DNA from: Massilia sp. BJB1822
GTDB lineage: Bacteria; Pseudomonadota; Gammaproteobacteria; Burkholderiales; Burkholderiaceae_D
Assembly (NCBI RefSeq): GCF_013369485.1
Contig: NZ_JABWEB010000003.1
Coordinates: forward strand, 62,001 to 126,000
Reading direction: 5' to 3'
DNA length: 64,000 nt
Each line of letters starts with the position of its first letter. Position 1 is the first letter of the stretch. Under the pieces are notes generated by a model. The model saw only the letters and a list, made by a program, of their open reading frames with translations, did not search any database and had not been told where the DNA came from. Of this stretch, positions 1 through 9,101 are shown one piece after another. Made by a program: the position numbers and the translations under genes.

Positions 1-393
1 TACGCGGAGCAGAACAACGACCTGCGCGGTTTTGCGCGCGCGTCCGGCGGCACGCATCCTGTAAGCGGCTTGTATGTGCGCTATTTCAAGGGAAAGCCGG
101 ACAAGCACGAGGCTTCCCTCGATGTGTTCGAGCTGGATGCGGGCCGGGTGCGCCTGCTGGGCAGCGCCATTTGGGTGGGGAATGCGGCCATCGGCAATGT
201 GAACCTGGGCGAGATCGACGGCGTGGCCCGGTTGGATGGTCGGAGCGCGGCTTATAAGGAAGAGGGCGAACAGGCTTGCCGCCTGAATCTGCACTTCGAC
301 GGCGATACGCTGCGCATCAGCGACGACAATATGCAGTGCGGCGGCCACAATGTGAGCTTCGATGGCGAGTATCGCCGCGTAACAGGTAAATGA
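1..393 (+). CDS. Unknown protein, C-terminal part (5' end outside window)
   Basis: The frame is open from the first base, so this is the last 130 codons of a gene that begins before the window. The visible part has no membrane segment and looks like a compact beta-rich domain with alternating hydrophobic and polar residues (LDVFEL, VRLLGSAIWVG). It ends with two cysteines (EQACRLN and NMQCGGHN) that could pair. No family recognised. Its stop codon overlaps the start of the following transporter gene by ATGA, which suggests one transcript. The coding call is firm; the function is unknown. Confidence 0.7.
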   Translation, partial: YAEQNNDLRGFARASGGTHPVSGLYVRYFKGKPDKHEASLDVFELDAGRVRLLGSAIWVGNAAIGNVNLGEIDGVARLDGRSAAYKEEGEQACRLNLHFDGDTLRISDDNMQCGGHNVSFDGEYRRVTGK

Positions 394-1592
394 GCGGGGC
401 GGGCGGCCAGCGCCGCATGCTGGCGATTCTGGCGCTGACGCAGATCGTTTCCTGGGGTTCGCTCTACTACGGCATCACCATCCTCGCGCCGCATATCCAG
501 CGCGAGATGGGCTGGCGGCAGGAACTGGTCTACGGCGCCTTTTCCTGGAGCCTGGTGGTGGCTGGGCTGGCCGCAGCGCCAGCCGGAGCTTGGCTCGACC
601 GCATTGGCGGGCGCGCGGTCATGGCTGGCGGCTCGCTGCTGGCGGGAGTGGGCATGATCCTGCTGTCATCGAGCGCAGCACTGTGGAGCTATTTCCTGGC
701 CTGGACCCTGCTCGGCGCTGCCATGGCGCTGACCCTGTACGAAGCGGCTTTCGCCGCCATCAATCGCGAGTTTGCGCTGGATGCGCGCAAGGCGATTTCC
801 ACGCTAACCTTGTTTGGCGGCTTTGCCAGCACCGTCTTCTGGCCGCTGACGCTGCAACTGGCGTCCATCCTGGATTGGCGCCAGACTTGCCTGGTCTACG
901 CGGCCCTGCATCTGGCCGTGTGCCTGCCGGCCCATCTGCTACTGCCGGCCGCCCCTCCACGCACTAAAACGCCAGGCAAAACCGGCGCGGCCGATGCCGC
1001 GGATGGCGATTACAGCCTGCAGCAGGCGCTACGCCACCCCGCCTTCTGGAAGCTGGCCTTCGCCTTTGCCGCCAATGCCTTTATCTTCGCCGCGATGTCG
1101 GCCCACCTGATTCCCATGCTGACCCATTTCGGCCACCCGGCCGCAACCGCGGTGGCGCTGGCGGCCCTGATCGGCCCCATGCAGGTGGTCGGACGCATCG
1201 CCGAACGCCTATTCTTCCATCAGGCGCCGCCGCAGAATGTGGGCCGCTTCGCCTTCGCCGCCTTGCCGGCGGGTTTGCTGGCCTTACTGCTGCTGCATCA
1301 GCGGCAGTGGGCTGTAGCGCTCTTCTGCGTGCTGTATGGCCTGAGCAACGGCATTCAGACCATTGTGCGCGGCACTGTGCCGCAACTGCTGTTCGGCCGC
1401 CAGAACTACGGGGCCATCTCCGGCGCGATGGCGGCACCCGGCCTGGTAGGCCGGGCCACCGGTCCCTTGCTGCTCGCTGTGCTGCTGGGCGCGGGCCTGG
1501 CGCCGGATCTGCTGCTGGCCGTGTTGTTGGGGATTGCCCTGCTGGCCCTGCTGTGTTTTCTGGCTGCCACGGCGCGCATCGACCAAACTTGA
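390..1592 (+). CDS. MFS transporter (12-TM type)
   Basis: Predicted inner-membrane carrier of the major facilitator superfamily, 400 residues, the normal length for a 12-helix member. Hydrophobic helices run throughout, and a hydrophilic linker rich in Thr, Lys, Gly and Ala near residues 188-208 separates two six-helix halves. The N-terminal half has the usual helix 2-3 loop signature (AWLDRIGGRAVMAGG, a form of the GxxxDRxGRR motif). It overlaps the preceding unknown gene by ATGA, so translation is probably coupled. The substrate cannot be read from the sequence; neighbours do not indicate one. Confidence 0.85.
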   Translation: MSGAGGQRRMLAILALTQIVSWGSLYYGITILAPHIQREMGWRQELVYGAFSWSLVVAGLAAAPAGAWLDRIGGRAVMAGGSLLAGVGMILLSSSAALWSYFLAWTLLGAAMALTLYEAAFAAINREFALDARKAISTLTLFGGFASTVFWPLTLQLASILDWRQTCLVYAALHLAVCLPAHLLLPAAPPRTKTPGKTGAADAADGDYSLQQALRHPAFWKLAFAFAANAFIFAAMSAHLIPMLTHFGHPAATAVALAALIGPMQVVGRIAERLFFHQAPPQNVGRFAFAALPAGLLALLLLHQRQWAVALFCVLYGLSNGIQTIVRGTVPQLLFGRQNYGAISGAMAAPGLVGRATGPLLLAVLLGAGLAPDLLLAVLLGIALLALLCFLAATARIDQT

Positions 1593-1606
1593 ACCGAGGG
1601 GACGCC

Positions 1607-2050
1607 ATGGCAGTACGGCCATATATCGAAACGGATTTCCAGGCGGTTTGCCGGATTTATCTGGACGCGAAGCGCGATGAGCTGGCGTTCGAGCGCGGCG
1701 ATTTCCTTATCACGCCGCTGGATCAGGATGCGGTCATCCGGGCAGCGTTCAAGGAATCGGCGGTACTGGTCTTTGAAAGTGACGAAGTACTCGGCTTTTC
1801 GGCGACCTTCGACGGCCAATTGCGCGCGCTATTCGTGCATAGCAGCGCCCGGGGACGTGGCGCGGGCGGGGCATTATTGAATGCGGTCTTGGCCGAGGCT
1901 CCGCAAGGCATCTCTTTGAACGTCGCCAAATCGAATGAGGGTGCCAGACGTTTCTACGAGGAGCACGGCTTTGCCGCCGTGGGCGAAATCGTCCGGCAAT
2001 ATGGCGGCTACGACGTGGCTTACCTGCAGATGAGGCGCGAAAGCATGTAA
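1607..2050 (+). CDS. GNAT-family N-acetyltransferase
   Basis: Predicted acetyl-CoA-dependent N-acetyltransferase of 147 residues. The acetyl-CoA pyrophosphate loop is visible as ARGRGAGGALL (R/Q-x-x-G-x-G/A motif, about residues 77-87), followed by the typical C-terminal pattern NVAKSNEGARRFYEEHGF in which Tyr and the GF turn are conserved. The ATG at 1607 follows a GAGGGG ribosome site at good spacing. It lies 14 bases behind the MFS gene and may be co-transcribed. The acceptor substrate is unknown. Confidence 0.85.
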   Translation: MAVRPYIETDFQAVCRIYLDAKRDELAFERGDFLITPLDQDAVIRAAFKESAVLVFESDEVLGFSATFDGQLRALFVHSSARGRGAGGALLNAVLAEAPQGISLNVAKSNEGARRFYEEHGFAAVGEIVRQYGGYDVAYLQMRRESM

Positions 2051-2123
2051 GCGGGCAAGCTGGCGTCCCGCCGAGCGCAAAGGGCGTATGGTGGCCTTTC
2101 GACTCTTTGGATGCGGAGGAGCT

Positions 2124-2519
2124 ATGTCTGGACAATACCAAAGCTGTATCGCGGCCTGCATCGAGTGCGCACAGGCCTGCGATGTCTGCGCCAGTGCCTG
2201 CTTGAAAGAAGACGATGTGACGCCGCTGGCTGGCTGCATTGCGCTCGATACCGATTGCGCCCAGCTATGTCGCCTGGCGGTAGGGGCGATGGAAAGGGGG
2301 AGTCCTGCCGCACTGGCGATTTGCAAGGCTTGTGCCGAGGTCTGCGATTTATGCGCGGCCGAGTGCTACCGGCATGCGATGTGGCATTGCGAGGAATGTG
2401 CGGCGGCCTGCCTGCGTTGCATGGCGCAGTGCAACCGCATGGTGGAGCTGGATGGCCGGGCCGAAAGCCAAGGCCAGCGCGGCCCGCGCGGCGGCAAGGC
2501 CGCCACGGCGCGCCACTAG
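2124..2519 (+). CDS. Four-helix-bundle copper-storage protein (Csp / DUF326 type)
   Basis: Small cytosolic protein of 131 residues with 19 cysteines, most in C-x2-C or C-x3-C spacing along predicted helices (for example CIECAQACDVC and CEECAAACLRC). This is the hallmark of the Csp family, in which four helices point Cys thiolates into the bundle core and store many Cu(I) ions. There is no signal peptide, so it resembles the cytosolic Csp3 class. The ATG at 2124 has a GGAGGA site five bases upstream, so the upstream ATG at 2088 is unlikely. The tail after residue 110 is Gly/Arg-rich. Copper binding is inferred from the family. Confidence 0.85.
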   Translation: MSGQYQSCIAACIECAQACDVCASACLKEDDVTPLAGCIALDTDCAQLCRLAVGAMERGSPAALAICKACAEVCDLCAAECYRHAMWHCEECAAACLRCMAQCNRMVELDGRAESQGQRGPRGGKAATARH

Positions 2520-2527
2520 GCCTGGCA

Positions 2528-2962
2528 TCAGGCGCGGAAGACCAGTACCGGAATATTGGTATGGGTCAGCACCTTATGGGTTTCGCTGCCCAGCAGCAGG
2601 CCCTTGATGCCGCGATGGCCGTGCGAAGCCATGGCGATCATGTCGCATTTGAGTTCGCCGGCCACCGAGACAATGGCGGCATAGGGCTGGTCCGAGCGGC
2701 GCAACACCGTTTCGCAAGGCACGCCCATGCGCGCCGCCGCCTCGGCGATGCGGCCGACGATCTGGCTGGCGCGGCTGGTGCTGTCCGGCACCTCGGGGGC
2801 TCCGTCCAGGGTTTCGGGTAAATAGGTCAGGGCGTGAAAATCCGGCAGCACATGCATGCCGGTGACGCGGGCGCCAGTCTCCTTGGCGAATTGCAGGGCG
2901 CTGCGGATGGCGGCTTCCGATGCGAGCGAACCGTCACTTGGTACGAGAATATGTTTGAACAT
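2528..2962 (-). CDS. Universal stress protein UspA family
   Basis: 144-residue single-domain universal stress protein. It has the N-terminal HILVPSDGS strand-turn with the conserved Asp, and the C-terminal nucleotide loop ASHGHRGIKGLLLGS followed by IPVLV, close to the ATP-binding G-x2-G-x9-G-S/T pattern (first Gly replaced by Ala). The start at 2962 is chosen because AGGAG lies eight bases upstream; an in-frame ATG at 3004 lacks one. A perfect FNR-type dyad lies about 97 bases upstream, so induction under low oxygen is plausible. Convergent with the copper-storage gene, eight bases apart. Confidence 0.9.
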   Translation of the reverse strand: MFKHILVPSDGSLASEAAIRSALQFAKETGARVTGMHVLPDFHALTYLPETLDGAPEVPDSTSRASQIVGRIAEAAARMGVPCETVLRRSDQPYAAIVSVAGELKCDMIAMASHGHRGIKGLLLGSETHKVLTHTNIPVLVFRA

Positions 2963-3058
2963 GAGCGAACTCCTGCGAATGAATCGATGCCGTGCGTTTG
3001 GCACGGCGGATTGTACGACTTATAAGCAGGAGTTTCGCTGCCGTCCAGGCAAAAATCA

Positions 3059-3072
3059 TTGATCCAGATCAA
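3059..3072. promoter_or_regulatory. FNR/ANR-type box upstream of the stress-protein gene
   Basis: TTGATCCAGATCAA is an exact match to the FNR/Anr consensus TTGAT-N4-ATCAA. It sits between the start of the universal stress protein gene (2962, reading leftward) and the 3' end of the patatin gene, so only the stress gene can use it as a promoter element. The distance to the start codon (97 bases) leaves room for an activated promoter and leader. Binding is inferred from the motif alone. Confidence 0.6.
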
Positions 3073-3087
3073 ATTTTTAGGAAGCCT

Positions 3088-6000
3088 TCAGGCGCGCCGC
3101 TCGCCCGCCTCGCCGGTCTTGACGCCCGGCGCTGAAGGTTTAGGCGGCACCGGTGGTTTGGGCGGTTCATCGCCATGCAGCGGCAGCACATTGGTGGGCG
3201 CTTCGGCCTCGCCCTGTTTCAGCAGCAGATGCGCCAGATAGCCGATGCGGTGGCTGGGACTGCCGGGCAGGCGGCTGGCCGATTTCAGCGCCGCTTCCTT
3301 CAGCGCCGCCATGCCGATCTGATAACCGAGTGCGCGGTAGCTTTCGAACTGGTCTTCGTCGAACCACTGGTCGGCGGTGGACTGGTGCGGGAAGTCGGCG
3401 TGGGTCTTGCGGTAGTTGAGCAGGTCGGCGTTTTCGCTGCCGGTCATGGTCGGCTTGATGTAGAGCAGGACGCCGTTTTCGCACACGCCATCGGCCTTGG
3501 CGTAATTGATTTCGCCGGTGACGAAGGCAGCACCCACCGGCGTCGGTCCGCTCATGGTCTCGATATGGCTAGCATTCAGGCGGATCGGCACATGCATATC
3601 GGTGAAGCATTTGCGGATGGCGTTGCCCAGATCGTCGAAGGTGAATTTATGGTCGGCGCTGGCATCGACCACCACGATCAGGCGGCAGCGCCGCCGTACC
3701 AGCTCATACAGGCCGAGATTCTCGAAATGGCCGCCGTCCGACAGGTAAAGGAAGTTGGCGCTGGAATCGGTCAGGCCGAACAGCTCGGCCACCAGGCTGA
3801 AAAAGCCGATGCGCGGCGCCGACTGCTTCCATTTATGTTCCTTGAGCGGATTGGGCGACCAGCGGCCCAGGCGCAGATTAAAGAGCGTCATCAGGAAGCT
3901 CAGGGGCGGCGAACTGTGATAGCCCATGCTGGGGCTGGCGGCCGCGCCGGAGACGGCCACCGCCAGGCCCAGTTTGACCAGGGCGTCATCATCCTTGAAC
4001 AGGGCGGGGCGGGAGGCATAGTCGCTGGTGGGGCGGTAGCAGCCGCGCAGCATCTTGCTGGGTACCTTGTCGCCATGGCTGCCGGGCAGGGCGGGCATTT
4101 CAAAGCCGCAGAAGGCCGGCGTCATCGAGAAGGAAGCGGCTTTGCGCATCTGCCAGGCCAGTTCTTCGCCGTTCACCAGGTTCAGCGCGGTGTTGATGAT
4201 GTGATAGGGCCGCTGCGGCTGGATGCTGCCGTCCGGGCGCTGGTGCAGCAGGCTATGTAGGGGAATATCGTCGGCGGCATCGAAGCCGGTGAAGGGATGC
4301 GGCGCGCGCGGATTGCTGCTGGCGCCGAAATAGGCGCGCACCAGGCGCATGCGGTACATCATATACAGCGAGAACTTGTTGATGTCCACGCGCCAGCCTA
4401 GCACCGCGGCCGTGATGGCGCAGTAAATGAGCAGTGGTATGAGCAGGCCATGCGACAGCATCGAAGCCTTGAAATAGGCGGCGTAGAAAGCCGACAGCGG
4501 ATGTGTGCCGGGTGTCAGCCGGGGCGCGGGTGCGGCCATGGTCTGCAGCCAGGTGGTCAGGATGGCGACGATAATCAGCATGAAGGCGTAAGGCGCGATC
4601 TTGGCCACCAGCTCCAGTTTCGACGAGCTGCCCGGCCGCCCGGTGGCATTGCTGCTGCCCGAGCGCAGGCCGAGCCAGGCCAGCAGCACGATGGCAAGGG
4701 CTCCCACGCTGCTTAGCGCCTGGTATTCGGCAAAGGTCCAGGCCAGCAGCGGCGGCATATAGAAGGTGCAGAGGAAGAGTCCCGACCAGGCCAGCATGAA
4801 GATGGCGGTCCAGGCACCCTGGCGCGCCCACCATTCGCGGCTTTCGTCGCGGTACATGCGGCCCACCAGGCCGATCATCAGCGTGATCGTCACGCCGAAA
4901 AGCAGCAGCATCAGCGGCATGCCGAACGTGGCCAGGTTGACGGCATCGATCTTGTCCAGCACCGCGTTGGGAATGCTGGCCACGCCTTTCAGCAGCAGCA
5001 GGGTGCCGACCGCCAGCGCGCCGATGGCGCATAGCAGATGGCCCACGCCTTCCACCACCAGCTTGTGGCGGGCGTGGAGTTTTTCCTCGACCGCCTTCAA
5101 GGGCGCCGCATTCGGTTCCAGATGGCTTTCCTGCGGCTCGCTGCGCGGAAACCGGGCGTTCTGGTACTGGGCGCAGCCCCAGCCAGCCGCCCATACGGCG
5201 AAGTAGACCAGGCCGGGTATCAGCAAATGCCAGGGCTGGGGCATGTCGAACAGGGAGTCGGGCAACTGCGCCCAGAAATCTTTCAGCTCATACCGGTGCT
5301 GCCAGACGGCGATGCTGCTCAGATATCCGGCCGCGATCAGGGGCAGGCAGATGGTATACAGGATGGTTCCCTGGTCCTGCGGCAGGCGCTGTCCCGGCTC
5401 GGGCGCCTTGCAGGAGATGCTGAGCGCGATGAAGAAGATCGCCAACAGGAAGAAGGCGATGCCGCCCACCGCCGTGCCGGACGCCGGCGCCAGCATCTGC
5501 ATCTCGGTCAGCATGGCCACGCCGCGCGGCAGCAGGAAGAGCACCGACAGCCAGGCCACCAGCATGGTCAGATTCAGTAGGGTATTGCGCAAATAGGTGC
5601 AGATCAGGGTCCAGGTGTCGGCGCTGAACATGCCGGTTTTAGGCGTCAGGTAGTGGCTGTACTGGCGCAGGAACTGGATCGGGGCCGGTTCGGCGCGGCC
5701 AGCGCGCTGCGAGGCGGACGGCGCCAGTTCCTGCTCGACGGCGCGCACGTCGCCGCCTTTTTCCTTGATCCATTTCGACAGCCAGCCGCCGATATAGCCG
5801 CCGCCCGAGACGGTGGACAGATAGTCGAAGGTGCTGAGTAGGCGCAGTTCGGCCAAGGCCTGGATCACGCCCAGATTGAAGGTGGCGCTGCGGATGCCGC
5901 CGCCCGAGAAGGCCAGGCCGGCCAGCTTGCGCTCGTGGGCCTGGTGCAAGGTCTCGGACAGGCTGGCCGGCGCCAGCTTGGCTTGTTTGCCGGCGATGGC

Positions 6001-6222
6001 GTCCAGCTCATACTGCAGCACTTCACTGAAGACGCTGCCGGCGCGCTCGTTGAGCCGCTGCCACAGCTTGTAGCTGTCGTCCTTGTCCAGTTTCTCGTCG
6101 GCGCGGAAGTGCTCCAGGGCCGCCTCGAAATCATCCTGGGCCTTGTAGCCGAGGATATCCAGTTTGCGGATCAGATCCTGCTTGCGTTCGAGGTCTGCCT
6201 GCTCGGGGGACGGTTTGGACAT
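3088..6222 (-). CDS. Large membrane-embedded patatin-like phospholipase
   Basis: 1044-residue protein with patatin hallmarks: oxyanion loop SGGGIRSATFNLG (residues 106-118), nucleophile elbow TVSGGGYIGG with Ser139 (Gly-rich form of G-x-S-x-G), and a catalytic Asp in LSDGGHFENLGLYEL near residue 826. Between Ser and Asp lie about ten hydrophobic stretches (roughly residues 200-640), so the lipase core is split by a polytopic membrane domain. The first 100 residues are charged and helical; the C-terminus is Pro-rich. Ordinary bacterial patatins have about 300-400 residues and no such insertion. Acyl-lipid hydrolysis is inferred from the family. Start at 6222 has GAAAGG upstream. Confidence 0.8.
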   Translation of the reverse strand: MSKPSPEQADLERKQDLIRKLDILGYKAQDDFEAALEHFRADEKLDKDDSYKLWQRLNERAGSVFSEVLQYELDAIAGKQAKLAPASLSETLHQAHERKLAGLAFSGGGIRSATFNLGVIQALAELRLLSTFDYLSTVSGGGYIGGWLSKWIKEKGGDVRAVEQELAPSASQRAGRAEPAPIQFLRQYSHYLTPKTGMFSADTWTLICTYLRNTLLNLTMLVAWLSVLFLLPRGVAMLTEMQMLAPASGTAVGGIAFFLLAIFFIALSISCKAPEPGQRLPQDQGTILYTICLPLIAAGYLSSIAVWQHRYELKDFWAQLPDSLFDMPQPWHLLIPGLVYFAVWAAGWGCAQYQNARFPRSEPQESHLEPNAAPLKAVEEKLHARHKLVVEGVGHLLCAIGALAVGTLLLLKGVASIPNAVLDKIDAVNLATFGMPLMLLLFGVTITLMIGLVGRMYRDESREWWARQGAWTAIFMLAWSGLFLCTFYMPPLLAWTFAEYQALSSVGALAIVLLAWLGLRSGSSNATGRPGSSSKLELVAKIAPYAFMLIIVAILTTWLQTMAAPAPRLTPGTHPLSAFYAAYFKASMLSHGLLIPLLIYCAITAAVLGWRVDINKFSLYMMYRMRLVRAYFGASSNPRAPHPFTGFDAADDIPLHSLLHQRPDGSIQPQRPYHIINTALNLVNGEELAWQMRKAASFSMTPAFCGFEMPALPGSHGDKVPSKMLRGCYRPTSDYASRPALFKDDDALVKLGLAVAVSGAAASPSMGYHSSPPLSFLMTLFNLRLGRWSPNPLKEHKWKQSAPRIGFFSLVAELFGLTDSSANFLYLSDGGHFENLGLYELVRRRCRLIVVVDASADHKFTFDDLGNAIRKCFTDMHVPIRLNASHIETMSGPTPVGAAFVTGEINYAKADGVCENGVLLYIKPTMTGSENADLLNYRKTHADFPHQSTADQWFDEDQFESYRALGYQIGMAALKEAALKSASRLPGSPSHRIGYLAHLLLKQGEAEAPTNVLPLHGDEPPKPPVPPKPSAPGVKTGEAGERRA

Positions 6223-6380
6223 GGCGGCCTTTCATGTCAGTTTGATATTTCACTATAGGCAGCCGGTGCGCGAGGATACTCACACAATGTCACAGTGTTG
6301 CAGCTCTGCCGTATTTGCGGGGCTGTCGTGGCATGAAAGGCGGGTACAATGCTGCCTTTCTCCGATTTCTTCAGATTCCA

Positions 6381-8204
6381 GTGCAAAGCCGTCAACTCTA
6401 TATCCGCTTGCTTCAAGAGTTCCGCCGCTACGGCGGTGTCGTGGCCGGCACCTTGCTGGCCGTGGCCCTGGCCGCGCTGACCGATGTGCTGCTGATCGCG
6501 CAATTGCGCAATGTGGTCGATGCCATGCAGCCGAGCGTGCAGCCCGGCGCGGCCGCCGGCGCCAGCGGCGTGCTGGTGACGGTGCAGGGCTGGGTCAACC
6601 GCTTAACGCCGGCCGACCCGGCGACGGCCGCGCTGTGGGCGATTCCCTTGCTGATCGTTTTCCTCGCCTTCATGCGCATGGTGAGCAGCTTCACGGCCGA
6701 ATATGGCTCCTCGTGGCTGAGCAACCGGGTGCAGGCCAATCTGCGCGAACAGATGTTCTCGCGCATCCTGCGCCTGCCGAACCGCTACTTCGACCAATCC
6801 TCCACCGGCACGACGCTCTCGCGCGTGGCTTACGACGCCAGCCTGGTGTCGCAGGCCGGCCTGAATGTGCTGAACGTGGCCGTGCGCGATTCGGTGGCGA
6901 CGGTGGGTTACCTGATTTCCCTGTTCATCATCGACTGGCAACTGGCCGTGTTCTGTCTGGGCCTGCTGCCGCTGGTGGCCGTGATCGTGATTTTTGCCGG
7001 CCGCCGCATGCGCAATCTGAGCGAAAGCGCCCAGCATGCCATGGGTGAGCTGACCCGCGTGCTGGATGAAAGCATCGGCGGCCAGCGCGTGGTGAAAATC
7101 TTCGGCGGACAGCGCTACGAGCAGGAACGCTTCGACGACGTGGTGAAGCTGAACCGCCAGCTCGCCGTCAAGCACTCGGCCACCTCCGCTGCCAACTCCG
7201 GTCTGATCATGATGCTGGTCGGGATCACCCTGTCGGCCGTGATCTACTTCGCCTTGCTGCGCGCGCGCGGCGGCGCACTGTCGCCCGGCGATTTCGTCGC
7301 CTTCATGGGCGCGCTGATGGCGATGCAGTCGCCGATCAAGAATCTGACCAAGATCAACGAGCCGCTGCAGCGCGGCCTGGCCGCCGCCAAGTCGGTGTTC
7401 GGGCTGATTGATGCACCGATCGAGCCGGATACCGGCACCCGCAGCCTGGCGCGCGCCGAAGGCCGCATCGCGCTGCAGGACGTCGGCTTCCGCTATAACG
7501 AGGAAGACCCAGATGCAGCGCCCGCGCTGCGCGGCGTGTCGCTCGACATTGCGGCCGGCGAGACTGTGGCTCTGGTAGGCGGTTCCGGCAGCGGCAAGAC
7601 CACGCTGGCCAGCCTGCTGCCGCGCTTCTACGATGTCGGCAGCGGCCAGATCCTGCTCGACGGCGTCGACCTGCGCGAATACCTCTTGTCCGACCTGCGC
7701 CAGCAGATCGCGCTGGTGAGCCAGGACGTGGTGCTGTTCAACGACACGCTGGCCTCCAATATCGCCTATGGCGACCCGAACCCGGACCCGGCGCGCATCG
7801 AAGCGGCGGCCAAGGCGGCGTATGCGCACGAGTTCATCATGCGCCAGCCGCAGGGCTATCAGACCGAAGTCGGCGAAAACGGCTTGCGCCTGTCGGGCGG
7901 CCAGCGTCAGCGCATGGCGATTGCCCGCGCGCTGTACAAGGACGCGCCGATCCTGATCCTGGACGAAGCCACCAGCGCCCTCGATACCGAATCCGAACGC
8001 CAGGTGCAAGCCGCGCTGGAGCGCCTGATGAAGGGCCGCACCACGGTGGTCATTGCGCACCGCCTCTCGACCATCGAGAACGCCGACCGCATCGTCGTCA
8101 TGAACGCGGGCAGCATCGCCGAAATCGGCAGCCATGAGGCGCTGCTGGAGCAGGGCGGCATCTATGCGCGCCTCTACATGACGCAGAAGCAGTTGAGCGC
8201 ATAA
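6381..8204 (+). CDS. msbA: Lipid A export ABC transporter MsbA
   Basis: Inner-membrane half-transporter that flips lipid A-core across the membrane using ATP. About 607 residues: an exporter-type six-helix domain (first 320) and an ATPase with Walker A GGSGSGKTTLASLL, Q-loop, signature LSGGQRQRMAIARAL, Walker B LILDEATSALD and H-loop VIAHRLST. Order and length fit MsbA. I place the start at GTG 6381, where the protein begins QSRQLYIRLL as typical homologs do. An ATG at 6333 is possible, but a TACAAT -10-like hexamer at 6345-6350 lies inside that extension. The ribosome site is weak. Confidence 0.9.
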   Translation: MQSRQLYIRLLQEFRRYGGVVAGTLLAVALAALTDVLLIAQLRNVVDAMQPSVQPGAAAGASGVLVTVQGWVNRLTPADPATAALWAIPLLIVFLAFMRMVSSFTAEYGSSWLSNRVQANLREQMFSRILRLPNRYFDQSSTGTTLSRVAYDASLVSQAGLNVLNVAVRDSVATVGYLISLFIIDWQLAVFCLGLLPLVAVIVIFAGRRMRNLSESAQHAMGELTRVLDESIGGQRVVKIFGGQRYEQERFDDVVKLNRQLAVKHSATSAANSGLIMMLVGITLSAVIYFALLRARGGALSPGDFVAFMGALMAMQSPIKNLTKINEPLQRGLAAAKSVFGLIDAPIEPDTGTRSLARAEGRIALQDVGFRYNEEDPDAAPALRGVSLDIAAGETVALVGGSGSGKTTLASLLPRFYDVGSGQILLDGVDLREYLLSDLRQQIALVSQDVVLFNDTLASNIAYGDPNPDPARIEAAAKAAYAHEFIMRQPQGYQTEVGENGLRLSGGQRQRMAIARALYKDAPILILDEATSALDTESERQVQAALERLMKGRTTVVIAHRLSTIENADRIVVMNAGSIAEIGSHEALLEQGGIYARLYMTQKQLSA

Positions 8205-8334
8205 ACCAACAGTTTGAATGTGCGGCATGGGCAGCAGCAGGCGCTTTTGCTAAAGTGTGCAAACGCCATCGGCGGGACGGTAGCGAGACGGATACAAGTC
8301 ACTGCCGTCATCCAACAACCGAACGGAGATGCCC

Positions 8335-9096
8335 ATGAAGCCACTGTCAATCGCTACCGCCCTGCTGTGCGGTGCCGTGCTGCTCCCATCCCTAGCCTTC
8401 GCTGCCGACAAGGAGCAAGGCCATTCCTGGACCTATGAAGGCAAGCACGGGCCGAAGCACTGGTCCGAGCTGAATGACGACTACAAGACTTGCAAGCTGG
8501 GACACCACCAATCGCCCATCGACATCCGCAAGACCAGCAAGGCCGAGCTGCCCAAGATCGAATTCGACTACAAGCCAGCCACCCCACGCATCCTGGACAA
8601 CGGCCATACCGTGCAGGTGAACTTTGGCGCGGGAAGCGGCATTACCCTTGACGGCAAGCGCTACGAGCTGCTGCAATTCCACTTCCATAATCCGAGCGAA
8701 GAAAGCATCAACGGCAAGCGCTATGGCATGGTCGCGCACCTGGTGCACAAAAGCGCCGACAACAAGCTGGCGGTGGTCGCGGTGCTGTTCAAAAACGGCA
8801 AGGAAAATCCGCTGATCAAAACGCTGTGGAACCAGATCCCGGCTGAGAAGAACAAGGAAGTCGAATTAACCGGAGGCGATTTCGACCTCAAATCCCTGCT
8901 GCCCGAACAGCAAGGCTACTACAACTTCGCCGGCTCCCTGACCACCCCGCCGTGCAGCGAAGAAGTCAACTGGCTCGTGCTGAAACAGCCGGTCGAAATC
9001 TCCAGCCAACAACTCAGCCAATTCAGCAAAATCTACCCCCACAACGCCCGTCCCCTGCAAGCCCTCAACGGCCGCGTCGTCAAGGAAAGCATGTAA
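8335..9096 (+). CDS. Periplasmic alpha-carbonic anhydrase
   Basis: Interconverts CO2 and bicarbonate in the periplasm. 253 residues with a clear Sec signal peptide ending in SLAFA-AD. Alpha-class hallmarks: QSPIDI, the first two zinc histidines in LLQFHFHNPSE, the third in MVAHLVHK, and the substrate-pocket strand GSLTTPPCSE. Two cysteines (TCKLG and PPCSE) match the conserved disulfide. The ATG at 8335 is preferred to 8329 because CGGAG ends at 8328, giving correct spacing only for the second ATG. Monocistronic, facing a hairpin repeat at its 3' end. Confidence 0.95.
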   Translation: MKPLSIATALLCGAVLLPSLAFAADKEQGHSWTYEGKHGPKHWSELNDDYKTCKLGHHQSPIDIRKTSKAELPKIEFDYKPATPRILDNGHTVQVNFGAGSGITLDGKRYELLQFHFHNPSEESINGKRYGMVAHLVHKSADNKLAVVAVLFKNGKENPLIKTLWNQIPAEKNKEVELTGGDFDLKSLLPEQQGYYNFAGSLTTPPCSEEVNWLVLKQPVEISSQQLSQFSKIYPHNARPLQALNGRVVKESM

Positions 9097-9101
9097 CCCC
9101 T

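Noticed and set aside
6603..8228. Very long reverse-strand open frame opposite msbA (and similar ones opposite phytase, M16 peptidase, FabMG-like and the large signalling gene)
   Set aside because: Typical GC-rich antisense frames with His/Arg/Gln-rich, low-complexity composition and no start signals.
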